Positions 1 through 5,381 of a stretch of 5,381 nt of DNA are shown piece after piece. Within the stretch, counting starts at the first letter, position 1. Every line of letters begins with the position of its first letter. Both the position numbers and the translations under genes were made by a program. The notes under the pieces are model-generated. The model saw only the letters and a list, made by a program, of their open reading frames with translations, had not been told where the DNA came from and searched no databases. Source of the stretch: GWA1-40-21 sp038078215 (GTDB lineage Bacteria > Patescibacteriota > Minisyncoccia > Phycocordibacterales > GWA1-40-21); assembly GCA_038078215.1 (NCBI GenBank), contig JBBUED010000036.1, forward strand, positions 1-5,381. Direction: 5' to 3'.

Positions 1-725
1 GGTATTCCGATTTTTATTCTTTTCCAAAGGATTCCGGCGACAATTTTTCTGTCCTCCGTTTTCGGCACTTCTTTTTCAAGAATAGACGCCATTGTTAAAA
101 CCTCTTCAAAAGTCTTCCCGAATTTTTTTATGTCTTTTTGAATTGGCGCGATTTTTTCCGTAAAATTTTCCTCCATTGTTTCCATAATCTGCTTGGCTTT
201 GATATTGGGCAGGAAAAAATAAGTATCAGGATATAAATACCCTTCTTTGCCTTTGGCTAGCTGTAAAAACTCTTGCTGATTGAAATTCCGCAAATCATCT
301 TCTTTGGATAATAATTCGGCAATCTCGTAAATATTAAATCCTTCCGGAACAGTGACCTTGACCGCGGAAAGCCGGTAATCCCCGTTCGCAAACCTTTTCG
401 CAATTTCAAAAATATTTTCCTTTTTATTCAAGACATAGTCGCCTGAAATGACGCCTTTATTCCCCGAAGACAAGACGGCGAGGATCTTAAAAATCAGCGG
501 CGATTTAATTAAATTTTGCTTCTTCGCTTTCACGGCAATCTCGGAAAGAGTGCTTCGTTCCTCAATTGAATAAATTGAATTTGCTGGAAAATCAACAGGC
601 GGGGCGACAAAAAAATAGTAAAAGAGTCCCAATGCTGAAAAAATTCCCGTAACAATAATCATCAAAACCTTTTTGCTCGGTTTGAATGACAATTTTTCCG
701 AAATTTTATGCAGTATATTAAGCAT
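1..725 (-). CDS. mltG: Endolytic murein transglycosylase MltG (YceG-like), C-terminus cut by window edge
   Basis: MltG is an inner-membrane lytic transglycosylase that cuts nascent peptidoglycan strands between sugars and so helps set glycan length. The first 241 residues are visible. A short basic cytoplasmic N-terminus is followed by one membrane span (about residues 19-39). Next come a LysM-like region (about 88-140), the family motif EGYLYPDTYFF (161-171) and the catalytic block MASILEKE, whose Glu217 corresponds to the catalytic Glu of E. coli MltG. The visible part ends in VAGILWKRIKIGI, which in the family precedes the LQ(S/T)DPT motif, so roughly 80-100 C-terminal residues lie outside the window. 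The ATG start is the first in frame and places the membrane span correctly; the upstream sequence has only a weak GGGA ribosome site. It starts 26 bp after the stop of the membrane protein gene with no terminator between, so the two are probably cotranscribed. No frameshift is seen. Confidence 0.93.
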   Translation of the reverse strand, partial: MLNILHKISEKLSFKPSKKVLMIIVTGIFSALGLFYYFFVAPPVDFPANSIYSIEERSTLSEIAVKAKKQNLIKSPLIFKILAVLSSGNKGVISGDYVLNKKENIFEIAKRFANGDYRLSAVKVTVPEGFNIYEIAELLSKEDDLRNFNQQEFLQLAKGKEGYLYPDTYFFLPNIKAKQIMETMEENFTEKIAPIQKDIKKFGKTFEEVLTMASILEKEVPKTEDRKIVAGILWKRIKIGI

Positions 726-751
726 ATTTCCCAAGATAAGATGTCAAAAAA

Positions 752-1996
752 CTAAACGGGTAAATTTGACGGCGGTTCGGCTTTCTTGGAAACGATTCTC
801 GCGAAAGTCGGGGTTTGCGCGACGCTTCCGGGCAGGTGAAAAATTGAGGCGAGCCCCTCCGTATTTATCACAAACCATTTTCTTTGATAAGGCGGATAGA
901 AATATGACCTTAATTTGTAGGCGTTCAACATCCTTCTTTTTTTCTTGTTAATTCTAATATCTTTATAGTCATACCACGGGTAATCAAAAAAAGTTATTCC
1001 ATAAGGCTTAAAACTGTTTAAATTATTTGAATGAAATTGTCTCGTTATGCCCGTCATAGCGGCTCCCATACCTTTATTAAATTTATCTTTCTCGGCAAGA
1101 TAAATAATGCGAATACCGCAGTCAAACCCCAGCTTGGAAACATTTCTTTCAATGGCGGCAATTTTTTCAATCTGCCCTTTGGTCGGATTGGGAAAAGCTA
1201 TGGCTTTAGGATCTTCTTGTTTAGGCGTGGCTTCTTTCCTAATCTCTTCAATCTCTTCCTTGGCTTCGTCTTGCCAGGCGTCCGTTTTTTCAAACAATTT
1301 GCCTTTTTTCGGCTGTTCTTTTTTATGAGCTCTTATGAGTATCTGAATCCATGCCTGTTCGCTTTTGCCCATTGAACCCAGAAATTCTATTATCGGCGTA
1401 ATAGGGTCAACCTTGAATTCCTCTTTAGTGTCCGCTTTATCCAGCCCGTAATCAACATAGGTTTTTATCGGATAAGCGTCGGGCTTGGTAAACGCGAAAT
1501 TCGTTCCCATAAGCGATATTTTGTCTTTATCAAAAAATATTCCTTCCGTATAATCCGAGGCTTCGTATATTTCCACCGTCGGGTATTGGGCGTAAAGTTG
1601 CGCCTCAATAATGTTTTTAAAAGCCGCTTCGGTCCAGATAAAAAATCGGACCACTCCCTCTATTGAAATCATCTCCAGAGAAAACCACGGTCTTGTCTTC
1701 CCTTCCCAGAATTTGGCGTACCATGTGCCTTCGCGGCCGGTTTGATGCAAGCCTATGAGAAATGTTTCCATCGCGAGCGGGGACTTGGTTATCTCTTTCG
1801 GCAGTTTTATTTCCAGAAGAATTCGCTTCTGCTTGCTCCAAAAAAGCGCCCTGACATACCTCACCCACAATTTCCAACCGATGATTATAAGCAATATCGG
1901 AAGCCATATCGGCGCGGTTGAAATCAAGGTGTTCAAAACCGTCTTTTCCAAATCCGGCAGATTATTTGAAATGAATGACAAAAAATTATTTAGCAT
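752..1996 (-). CDS. Single-span membrane protein resembling the N-terminal (DUF8128-like) module of CPR HerA/TraG-type ATPases
   Basis: The 414-residue protein has a short N-terminal segment, one strong membrane span (about residues 28-48) and then a large soluble, presumably cytoplasmic domain. A charged, Lys/Glu-rich stretch (about 224-262) probably forms a flexible or coiled linker inside it. The C-terminal block is the recognisable part: YPPYQRKWFVINTEGLASIF (367-386), then HLPG, a TP pair, and KKAEPPSNLP just before the stop. From memory, this block is common in Patescibacteria proteins annotated as type IV secretion or DUF87 proteins, where it precedes a HerA/VirB4/TraG-like ATPase. Here no Walker motif is present and the gene stops where the ATPase linker would begin. 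The ATG is the first in frame and lacks a clear Shine-Dalgarno. It lies downstream of the htpX terminator and 26 bp before mltG, suggesting a separate envelope-related unit. The biochemical role is unknown; the family assignment is from recall. Confidence 0.7.
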   Translation of the reverse strand: MLNNFLSFISNNLPDLEKTVLNTLISTAPIWLPILLIIIGWKLWVRYVRALFWSKQKRILLEIKLPKEITKSPLAMETFLIGLHQTGREGTWYAKFWEGKTRPWFSLEMISIEGVVRFFIWTEAAFKNIIEAQLYAQYPTVEIYEASDYTEGIFFDKDKISLMGTNFAFTKPDAYPIKTYVDYGLDKADTKEEFKVDPITPIIEFLGSMGKSEQAWIQILIRAHKKEQPKKGKLFEKTDAWQDEAKEEIEEIRKEATPKQEDPKAIAFPNPTKGQIEKIAAIERNVSKLGFDCGIRIIYLAEKDKFNKGMGAAMTGITRQFHSNNLNSFKPYGITFFDYPWYDYKDIRINKKKRRMLNAYKLRSYFYPPYQRKWFVINTEGLASIFHLPGSVAQTPTFARIVSKKAEPPSNLPV

Positions 1997-2014
1997 AAAT
2001 GAGCGCGTAAATTG

Positions 2015-2054
2015 ATTTCAAAATTATGCGATAATCATACTATATTATTTCAAA
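2015..2054 (-). repeat. Direct repeat pair in the presumed promoter region of the membrane protein-mltG unit
   Basis: The octamer ATTTCAAA (plus strand) occurs at 2015-2022 and 2047-2054, 32 bp apart (about three helical turns). Each copy is followed closely by TGCGA, after 4 bp and 1 bp respectively. The right copy contains a possible minus-strand -35 (TTGAAA, 2048-2053) and a CATAAT -10-like hexamer sits at 2023-2028, but the 19-bp spacing is long. This region must hold the promoter, because the htpX terminator lies just upstream. The repeats could be an operator pair or chance in AT-rich DNA. Confidence 0.3.
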
Positions 2055-2080
2055 CTGCGAAATAGGCTGCATTGAGTAAG

Positions 2081-2116
2081 AAAAAGCACCCCCATCCATA
2101 AATAAAGGGTGCTTTT
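2081..2116 (-). terminator. Intrinsic terminator after htpX
   Basis: A perfect 10-bp inverted repeat pairs 2082-2091 (AAAAGCACCC) with 2107-2116 (GGGTGCTTTT) around a 15-nt loop. Read on the minus strand, the GC-rich stem GCACCC/GGGTGC ends in a run of five T. It lies 57 bp past the htpX stop codon and upstream of the membrane protein gene, so it separates htpX from the next transcription unit. The other strand also ends in four T, but no plus-strand gene is present to use it. Confidence 0.8.
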
Positions 2117-2172
2117 CATTTGTTGAGATATTTTGCCTCGTGATTTAGAATCAATAAGTTTGGATATATTTA

Positions 2173-3105
2173 CTATTTGCTTAATGCTTCTAACGCAAGA
2201 AGTCTTTTTTGGAGATTGGGATGTGTCGACATTAAGTCACTTGGTTCAGGGTCAGCTGTACACAAAAAACCAAACGCAGCTCCTACCTCAGACGATCCTA
2301 TGCGCGGGTTTCTTGTTATTTTGTTTAGAGCATCACATAAAGGCTTATGAGAGCCTATTATGGCAGCCGATTTGGCATCGGCAGCATACTCTCTTTGGCG
2401 CGAAACAAACATCTGCAACACAGAACCCAATATTCGACCAAAAACATACAACACAAAACCGACGACCCATATAATTAGTAAGGCTAATACTTCACTACTT
2501 TTGTTTTTTGAGGACGAAGAAGATCTCGAGCCCCTTCCCATATAAGGACCAACTCTTAACATCAGCCAACCAGTGAAAGCCATCATCATTACAGATATTG
2601 TCATGGCCATTGAGATCAAAATATCCTTATTGATGATATGCCCAATCTCATGAGCCATCACTGCCCGCAGTTCGTCACTACTTAATTCATCAATTATCCC
2701 CCTAGTGGCAGCAACAGCTGAAAAGAAAGGGAGTCCTAAACCAAAAGCAAAGGCGTTCATTCCTCTTGAATCAACCACATATATTCTTGGTTTTGGATGA
2801 GCATACCACGGAGTGACAGAAGCTACGGCGTCCCATAGTTTTGGGGATTCATTTCTGTTTTTTACTCTCTTTGCCCTCATACTTATTTTTACAATCAATT
2901 CATTAAAAACGAGCATGATAATGCCAATAGTAATTGCTCCAAATGCTCCATATTTAAAATATGGAAGCGCGTTGTTGGCATATCTTGCCGTTGCGTAATA
3001 ACATCCGAACCAAATAAACCCCATAACCAACATGGCAAAGAAGAAAGAAATCCAACTTCTAGCCTGGGTCATAAAAACCCTGCCATTTTTTATTTTTTTA
3101 CTCAA
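2173..3105 (-). CDS. htpX: Membrane zinc metalloprotease HtpX (peptidase family M48)
   Basis: HtpX degrades damaged or misfolded membrane proteins and in other bacteria is stress-induced alongside FtsH. The 310 residues show two N-terminal membrane spans (about 18-38 and 49-71) and then the zinc-protease core. HEIGH at 152-156 supplies two zinc ligands and the catalytic Glu153, and Glu239 in SRQREYAADA is the expected third ligand. Two more hydrophobic segments (about 165-185 and 206-230) flank a Ser-rich loop (about 194-204). The family C-terminal motif STHPNLQKRL is at 293-302. All catalytic residues are intact and the length is close to the usual 280-300. The TTG start is preferred because AAGGAG lies 6 nt upstream; the next in-frame start, ATG at codon 12, has only a weak AGGG. 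The gene has a predicted promoter of its own and ends before a strong terminator, so it is probably monocistronic. Confidence 0.95.
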   Translation of the reverse strand: MSKKIKNGRVFMTQARSWISFFFAMLVMGFIWFGCYYATARYANNALPYFKYGAFGAITIGIIMLVFNELIVKISMRAKRVKNRNESPKLWDAVASVTPWYAHPKPRIYVVDSRGMNAFAFGLGLPFFSAVAATRGIIDELSSDELRAVMAHEIGHIINKDILISMAMTISVMMMAFTGWLMLRVGPYMGRGSRSSSSSKNKSSEVLALLIIWVVGFVLYVFGRILGSVLQMFVSRQREYAADAKSAAIIGSHKPLCDALNKITRNPRIGSSEVGAAFGFLCTADPEPSDLMSTHPNLQKRLLALEALSK

Positions 3106-3111
3106 AATAAT

Positions 3112-3117
3112 CTCCTT
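3112..3117 (-). promoter_or_regulatory. Strong Shine-Dalgarno that sets the TTG start of htpX
   Basis: The minus strand reads AAGGAG at 3117-3112, six bases before the TTG at 3105. It is the only good ribosome site in the window; the regulator and the membrane protein genes have none that is clear. It supports TTG over the internal ATG as the start of htpX. Confidence 0.75.
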
Positions 3118-3138
3118 CCTTTATCAAGGTACAGACTG

Positions 3139-3166
3139 CGCCATTCAGAACACCCTGAATATGGCG
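3139..3166 (-). promoter_or_regulatory. Hairpin in the htpX 5' leader
   Basis: Left arm CGCCATTCAG (3139-3148) is fully complementary to the right arm CTGAATATGGCG (3155-3166) apart from a 2-nt AT bulge, with a 6-nt loop. It lies between the predicted htpX start point (about 3172) and the Shine-Dalgarno, and no T-run follows on the minus strand, so it is unlikely to be a terminator. It may stabilise or control the htpX leader RNA. A small CCTT-GATA-AAGG hairpin (3117-3128) lies closer to the Shine-Dalgarno. Function is inferred only. Confidence 0.5.
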
Positions 3167-3178
3167 ATTTCTATTTAA

Positions 3179-3207
3179 CACATATCATAATCTATTTAAT
3201 CTGTCAA
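3179..3207 (-). promoter_or_regulatory. Predicted sigma-70-type promoter for htpX
   Basis: A perfect -35 hexamer TTGACA (3207-3202) is followed after 17 bp by TATGTG (3184-3179). That -10 is weak, but TGA directly before it gives an extended -10. Transcription would start near 3172, leaving a leader of about 67 nt that contains the hairpin and Shine-Dalgarno. Confidence 0.5.
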
Positions 3208-3216
3208 ATCTTAAAC

Positions 3217-3367
3217 TAGGTTATAGTTTCTAGGTACTAGGTTTTAGGTTTAAAAAATAAAAGGCAATATCAAAATCAATTAGAAATTAGAAATTAGGAA
3301 TTAGAAATTGATACGATATCTTCTGTTTTCTTAAACCTAACCCCTAACACCTATAACCTAAAACCTG
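3217..3367. repeat. Nested symmetrical repeat element built of 7-bp units
   Basis: The left arm (3217-3251) is five heptads of consensus TAGGTNN. The right arm (3333-3367) is five heptads of NNACCTA, the reverse complement. Both are exactly 35 bp and pair unit for unit, 27 of 35 positions, with the inner nine bases perfect when the adjoining AA/TT is included. The 81-bp interior holds a separate AATTAGA array centred almost exactly on the symmetry axis. The element begins 6 bp after the stop of the regulator gene and ends just before the htpX promoter. It contains no open reading frame, and I see no target-site duplication. It could fold as a long imperfect hairpin in RNA and might act as a 3' end for the regulator transcript, but it has no clear terminator T-run. 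Confidence 0.75.
3278..3309. repeat. AATTAGA tandem array, four units plus a partial fifth
   Basis: Four consecutive heptads start at 3278, 3285, 3292 and 3299, with one base change (AATTAGG in the third), and AATT of a fifth follows. The array is bounded by the inverted 7-mers ATCAATT (3275-3281) and AATTGAT (3306-3312). It sits in the middle of the larger inverted element. On the minus strand the unit is TTTCTAA, one base from the ATTCTAA units found inside leuS. Confidence 0.85.
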
Positions 3368-3373
3368 GTTTTT

Positions 3374-4405
3374 CTATTTCGCGACTGTATACTTCCCGTC
3401 TTTATTTTTCTTGAAATATTTCGGATTTTGGAGATTTACCGCTATGGTATTTTCTTTCACATATCTTTCTTTCATCACTTTGTCTACGATTTCTTCTTTG
3501 GTCAGAGGACCGTGTTTTTCCAAAATTTTTCTTATCACATCTTTGACCACCCCGCTCATATACCCCCATTCCGAAAGAGCGTAAAGCCCTCGTCCAACCA
3601 GCACAAACCGCGGGTCTTTGATGAGCTCATTGTGACAGGTGGCGACATGAGCCTTTTTCTTGAAAACATCGCCAATTATTCTGGCAACTTCTTTGAAGTG
3701 AATCGGCGAACCGTGCTTTCTTATGACCAGAAAGGCATAATCGCGCATACCTTTCGCGCTCACATTGGGAGAAGTGGTTTTGCCCCATTCACCCAAAGGA
3801 TTCTTGCCTATTCTTTTGGAGATTGAGAGCCATCGCCTTATCATTTCTTCATTCTTGAAATTATCGGCTAATTCTTTAATATGCTCCATAAATGCTTTGA
3901 TCATTTCTGTTTCCGGTATCAAATCTTCATCTTTCAGATTTTCATAGACTTTTTTAAGAGACGCGTGAACCTTGCCTGAAAGCTCCTCGTCCACGAACCA
4001 CCTATGCTGAAAATCTTCATCTTCTTTGATTTTTTTGAAAGGATGGCCGATTACCAAAAGAAAATTAATATTATTTTGAACGCTCTCATCTTTGGAAATA
4101 TAGTCAAGAAGGTCTTGCTCCACGATAATCCCGCCCAAAGAATGAATAAGCCGTTCAAGCTCGTCAAAAATTTCCTTTTCTTCAGCGTAATACTTGGATT
4201 TTCTTATCGCGGCAATAGAATGATTTTCAATCTGGCGAACCCTCTCTCTCGTGATTCCGTATTTTTGTCCTATAGCCTCCAAAGTCATTCTCTCATTGCT
4301 CTTACCCAATCCATACCTGCTTTCGATAACTTCTTTAGACCTGTCGGAAAGAGCCGACATGAGTTTCTTTGAAGCTTGCTTCGGTTTGAATTTTATTATA
4401 GGCAT
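3374..4405 (-). CDS. Sigma-region-4-like HTH and HARE-HTH winged-helix transcription regulator
   Basis: The protein has 343 residues. Residues about 16-71 match sigma-70 region 4: LSDRSKEVIESRYGL, then TLEAIGQKYGITRERVRQIE (41-60), the helix-turn-helix that in RpoD reads the -35 hexamer. No sigma region 2 or 3 is present, so it should not act as a complete sigma factor. The middle (about 75-215) is helical and charged, perhaps with another winged helix near 76-138. Residues about 219-282 (from MRDYAFLVIRKHGSPIHFKE to GRGLYALSEWGY) fit the HARE-HTH fold also found in the RNA polymerase delta subunit, and residues 285-343 form a further winged helix ending DGKYTVAK. The likely role is a transcription factor that contacts DNA and possibly RNA polymerase; this is inferred. 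The ATG follows an in-frame stop closely and has no Shine-Dalgarno. The gene has its own predicted promoter 80 bp downstream of leuS. Confidence 0.85.
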   Translation of the reverse strand: MPIIKFKPKQASKKLMSALSDRSKEVIESRYGLGKSNERMTLEAIGQKYGITRERVRQIENHSIAAIRKSKYYAEEKEIFDELERLIHSLGGIIVEQDLLDYISKDESVQNNINFLLVIGHPFKKIKEDEDFQHRWFVDEELSGKVHASLKKVYENLKDEDLIPETEMIKAFMEHIKELADNFKNEEMIRRWLSISKRIGKNPLGEWGKTTSPNVSAKGMRDYAFLVIRKHGSPIHFKEVARIIGDVFKKKAHVATCHNELIKDPRFVLVGRGLYALSEWGYMSGVVKDVIRKILEKHGPLTKEEIVDKVMKERYVKENTIAVNLQNPKYFKKNKDGKYTVAK

Positions 4406-4443
4406 TTTTTTATCACACTTAATGAATAATAATGATTACTCTA

Positions 4444-4471
4444 TGTATATCACATTATGTAATTAAGTCAA
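4444..4471 (-). promoter_or_regulatory. Predicted extended -10 promoter for the sigma-4/HARE regulator
   Basis: TTGACT (4471-4466) is followed by a 16-bp spacer and TATACA (4449-4444), with TGA immediately upstream of the -10. The -35 begins 14 bp past the leuS stop codon and no terminator hairpin lies between, so leuS readthrough is also possible. Transcription would begin near 4437, giving a leader of about 30 nt without a Shine-Dalgarno. Confidence 0.55.
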
Positions 4472-4485
4472 CGGCAAGCGACTTT

Positions 4486-5381
4486 TTAGATGACTATGCT
4501 GATAATTTTGTTTTTCACAAAAAAAATCTTCTTAATCTCGCTGTCTCCAATATATTTTTTAATTTCAAGAAGAGACAAAGCGATATTCTCAATTTCCTCT
4601 TGGCTTTTGTTTTTCCCGGCTTTAAAACTGCCTCTGACCTTGCCGTTTATTTGAACAACGATAGTCGTTTCATCCGACTCAATTTTAGATTCGTCAAATT
4701 TCGGCCACTTTTCCAGATGAATTGATTTTTTGCCGCCAAGATTGACCCATAATTCTTCTGACATGTGCGGAGCGAAAGGGCTCAATAATTTAAGGAGAAT
4801 TGAAAAATTGAAAACTGAAACTTCTGGTTCTTTTTCCATTTCGTTGAGCAAAATCATCAACGCGCTTATCGCCGTGTTAAAGTGGAAATTTTCTATGTCT
4901 TCCGTAACTTTTTTTATCGTCTTATGAATCAAGCTTTCCAGTTTAGAATTTAGAATTTGTTTTTTTGAGTTTGTTTGTAATTTGGATTTTGGAATTTGGA
5001 ATCCCCGCATCTTCCATACTCTTTCCAAAAACCTCCTTGAGCCCACCATATTATCAGTACTCCAGCTTATCGGCTGGTCAAACGGTCCCATAAACATTTC
5101 ATAGACGCGAAGAGTGTCGGTGCCAAAATCGCCGACAATCTCGTCGGGATTTACGACGTTGCCCCAGCGCTTGCTCATTTTCCGTCCATCGCTTCCCATA
5201 ATCAATCCCTGATTTTTAAGACTCGCAAACGGCTCTTTGGTGCCGACTATTCCAATGTCATACAAAAACTTATGCCAAAAACGAGCATAGATAAGATGGC
5301 GTGTCGCATGTTCCGTTCCGCCCACGTACATATCAACTGGCAACCAATTATTCATTGTTTTTTTGAATTTTGGACTTTGGA
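4486..5381 (-). CDS. leuS: Leucyl-tRNA synthetase, C-terminal part (N-terminus cut by window edge)
   Basis: This class I synthetase charges tRNA-Leu with leucine. The reading frame is open to the right edge; 297 complete codons are visible of an expected 800-870, so the HIGH motif and editing domain lie outside. Visible landmarks, counted from the in-frame Met codon at 5355 (internal, not the true start), are NWLPVDMYVGGTEHA (3-17), ARFWHKFLYD (24-33) and the ATP-binding KMSKR (59-63). After these come the LeuRS-specific MFMGPFDQPISWST (87-100) with RRFLERVW (107-114), the anticodon-binding helical domain with HKTIKKVTEDIE, and a C-terminal domain containing VQINGKVR and ending KNKIISIVI. The stop is TAA. 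Two stretches rich in Lys, Ser, Asn and Gln, just before NWLPVD and at residues about 119-140, are encoded by 7-bp tandem repeats. They fall where the family is variable in length, so the enzyme is probably functional. Confidence 0.96.
   Translation of the reverse strand, partial: QSPKFKKTMNNWLPVDMYVGGTEHATRHLIYARFWHKFLYDIGIVGTKEPFASLKNQGLIMGSDGRKMSKRWGNVVNPDEIVGDFGTDTLRVYEMFMGPFDQPISWSTDNMVGSRRFLERVWKMRGFQIPKSKLQTNSKKQILNSKLESLIHKTIKKVTEDIENFHFNTAISALMILLNEMEKEPEVSVFNFSILLKLLSPFAPHMSEELWVNLGGKKSIHLEKWPKFDESKIESDETTIVVQINGKVRGSFKAGKNKSQEEIENIALSLLEIKKYIGDSEIKKIFFVKNKIISIVI
4942..5001. repeat. Heptad repeat array inside the leuS coding region
   Basis: Eight units of the form TTTNNNN occur in a row, 7 bp apart except for one 11-bp interval. 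Two are TTTAGAA (4942, 4949) and three are TTTGGAW (4981, 4988, 4995), with degenerate T-rich units between. It is read through in frame and encodes residues of the form QIPKSKLQTNSKKQILNSK in the variable linker before the HKTIKKVTEDI helix of the anticodon-binding domain. No stop or frameshift results. Confidence 0.8.
5355..5381. repeat. Second heptad array in leuS, running off the window edge
   Basis: Three in-phase units (TTTTGAA, TTTTGGA, CTTTGGA from 5361) reach the last base of the window. They are preceded by TTGTTTTTTTGA (5355-5366), a 12-mer identical to 4957-4968 in the other leuS array. In frame it encodes QSPKFKKT immediately before the conserved NNWLPVDMYVGG block. The extent beyond the window is unknown. 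Confidence 0.65.

Noticed and set aside
673..2015. Plus-strand open frames of 73-114 codons opposite the mltG and membrane protein genes
   Set aside because: They are antisense to well-supported genes, have biased Phe/Ser-rich compositions typical of reverse-complemented Lys/Glu-rich coding, and match no family I know.
2144..2165. Another heptad array (TTTAGAA at 2144 and TTTGGAT at 2159) after htpX
   Set aside because: Only two isolated units 15 bp apart and out of 7-bp phase, which is expected by chance in AT-rich DNA.
3217..3367. Insertion sequence or telomere-like end
   Set aside because: There is no transposase reading frame and no visible target duplication. The TTAGG-like look of the arms comes from a degenerate 7-bp unit inside a chromosome segment with genes on both sides.
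3360..3372. Terminator at the palindrome AAAACCTGGTTTT just after the regulator stop
   Set aside because: The stem is short and AT-rich and no T-run follows on the minus strand, so it is not convincing alone.
3211..3373. CRISPR array
   Set aside because: The units are 7 bp with no spacers; true CRISPR repeats are about 23-40 bp separated by unique spacers of similar length.
3374..4405. Complete alternative sigma factor
   Set aside because: Only the region 4 HTH is present; there is no region 2 for -10 recognition and core binding.
4936..5004. Frameshift or pseudogene in leuS caused by the repeat
   Set aside because: The frame is continuous through the repeat, and conserved LeuRS motifs are intact on both sides to a normal C-terminus.

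Overview
This window looks like chromosomal DNA from a Patescibacteria (Candidate Phyla Radiation, probably Parcubacteria-like) genome. The evidence is the DNA-binding protein joining a sigma-region-4 HTH to HARE-type winged helices, a membrane-anchored protein of the family that usually forms the front part of CPR HerA/TraG-type ATPases, AT-rich Lys/Asn/Glu-rich coding, weak or absent Shine-Dalgarno sequences, and standard stops (TAG, TAA). I see no recoded TGA. The lineage is inferred from these family memories, not from a database search.

All five genes lie on the minus strand, so transcription runs from the right edge to the left. In that order they are: the C-terminal third of leucyl-tRNA synthetase (leuS, open at the right edge); a 343-residue sigma-4/HARE-HTH regulator with its own predicted extended -10 promoter; a 157-bp intergenic repeat element; htpX, a membrane zinc protease with its own predicted promoter, leader hairpin, strong Shine-Dalgarno and TTG start; a clear intrinsic terminator; then a likely two-gene unit. 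That unit is a 414-residue single-span membrane protein (DUF8128-like, no ATPase) followed after 26 bp by mltG, an endolytic murein transglycosylase open at the left edge.

The most unusual signal is not a gene. Degenerate short tandem repeats with a 7-bp period occur in several places. Between htpX and the regulator, two five-unit TAGGTNN arrays of exactly 35 bp face each other and flank a centrally placed AATTAGA array, giving a nested, nearly symmetrical element. Inside leuS, two further heptad arrays (TTTNGAA type) are read through in frame as Lys/Ser/Asn/Gln-rich peptide and share an identical 12-bp core. The pattern resembles the heptanucleotide STRR repeats described from heterocystous cyanobacteria. 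Finding it in this genomic setting, and inside an essential gene, deserves a genome-wide check.

Functionally the window combines translation (leuS), transcriptional control (sigma-4/HARE protein), membrane-protein quality control (htpX) and envelope construction (mltG and its membrane partner). Apart from the last pair, the genes appear to be separately controlled rather than one pathway.
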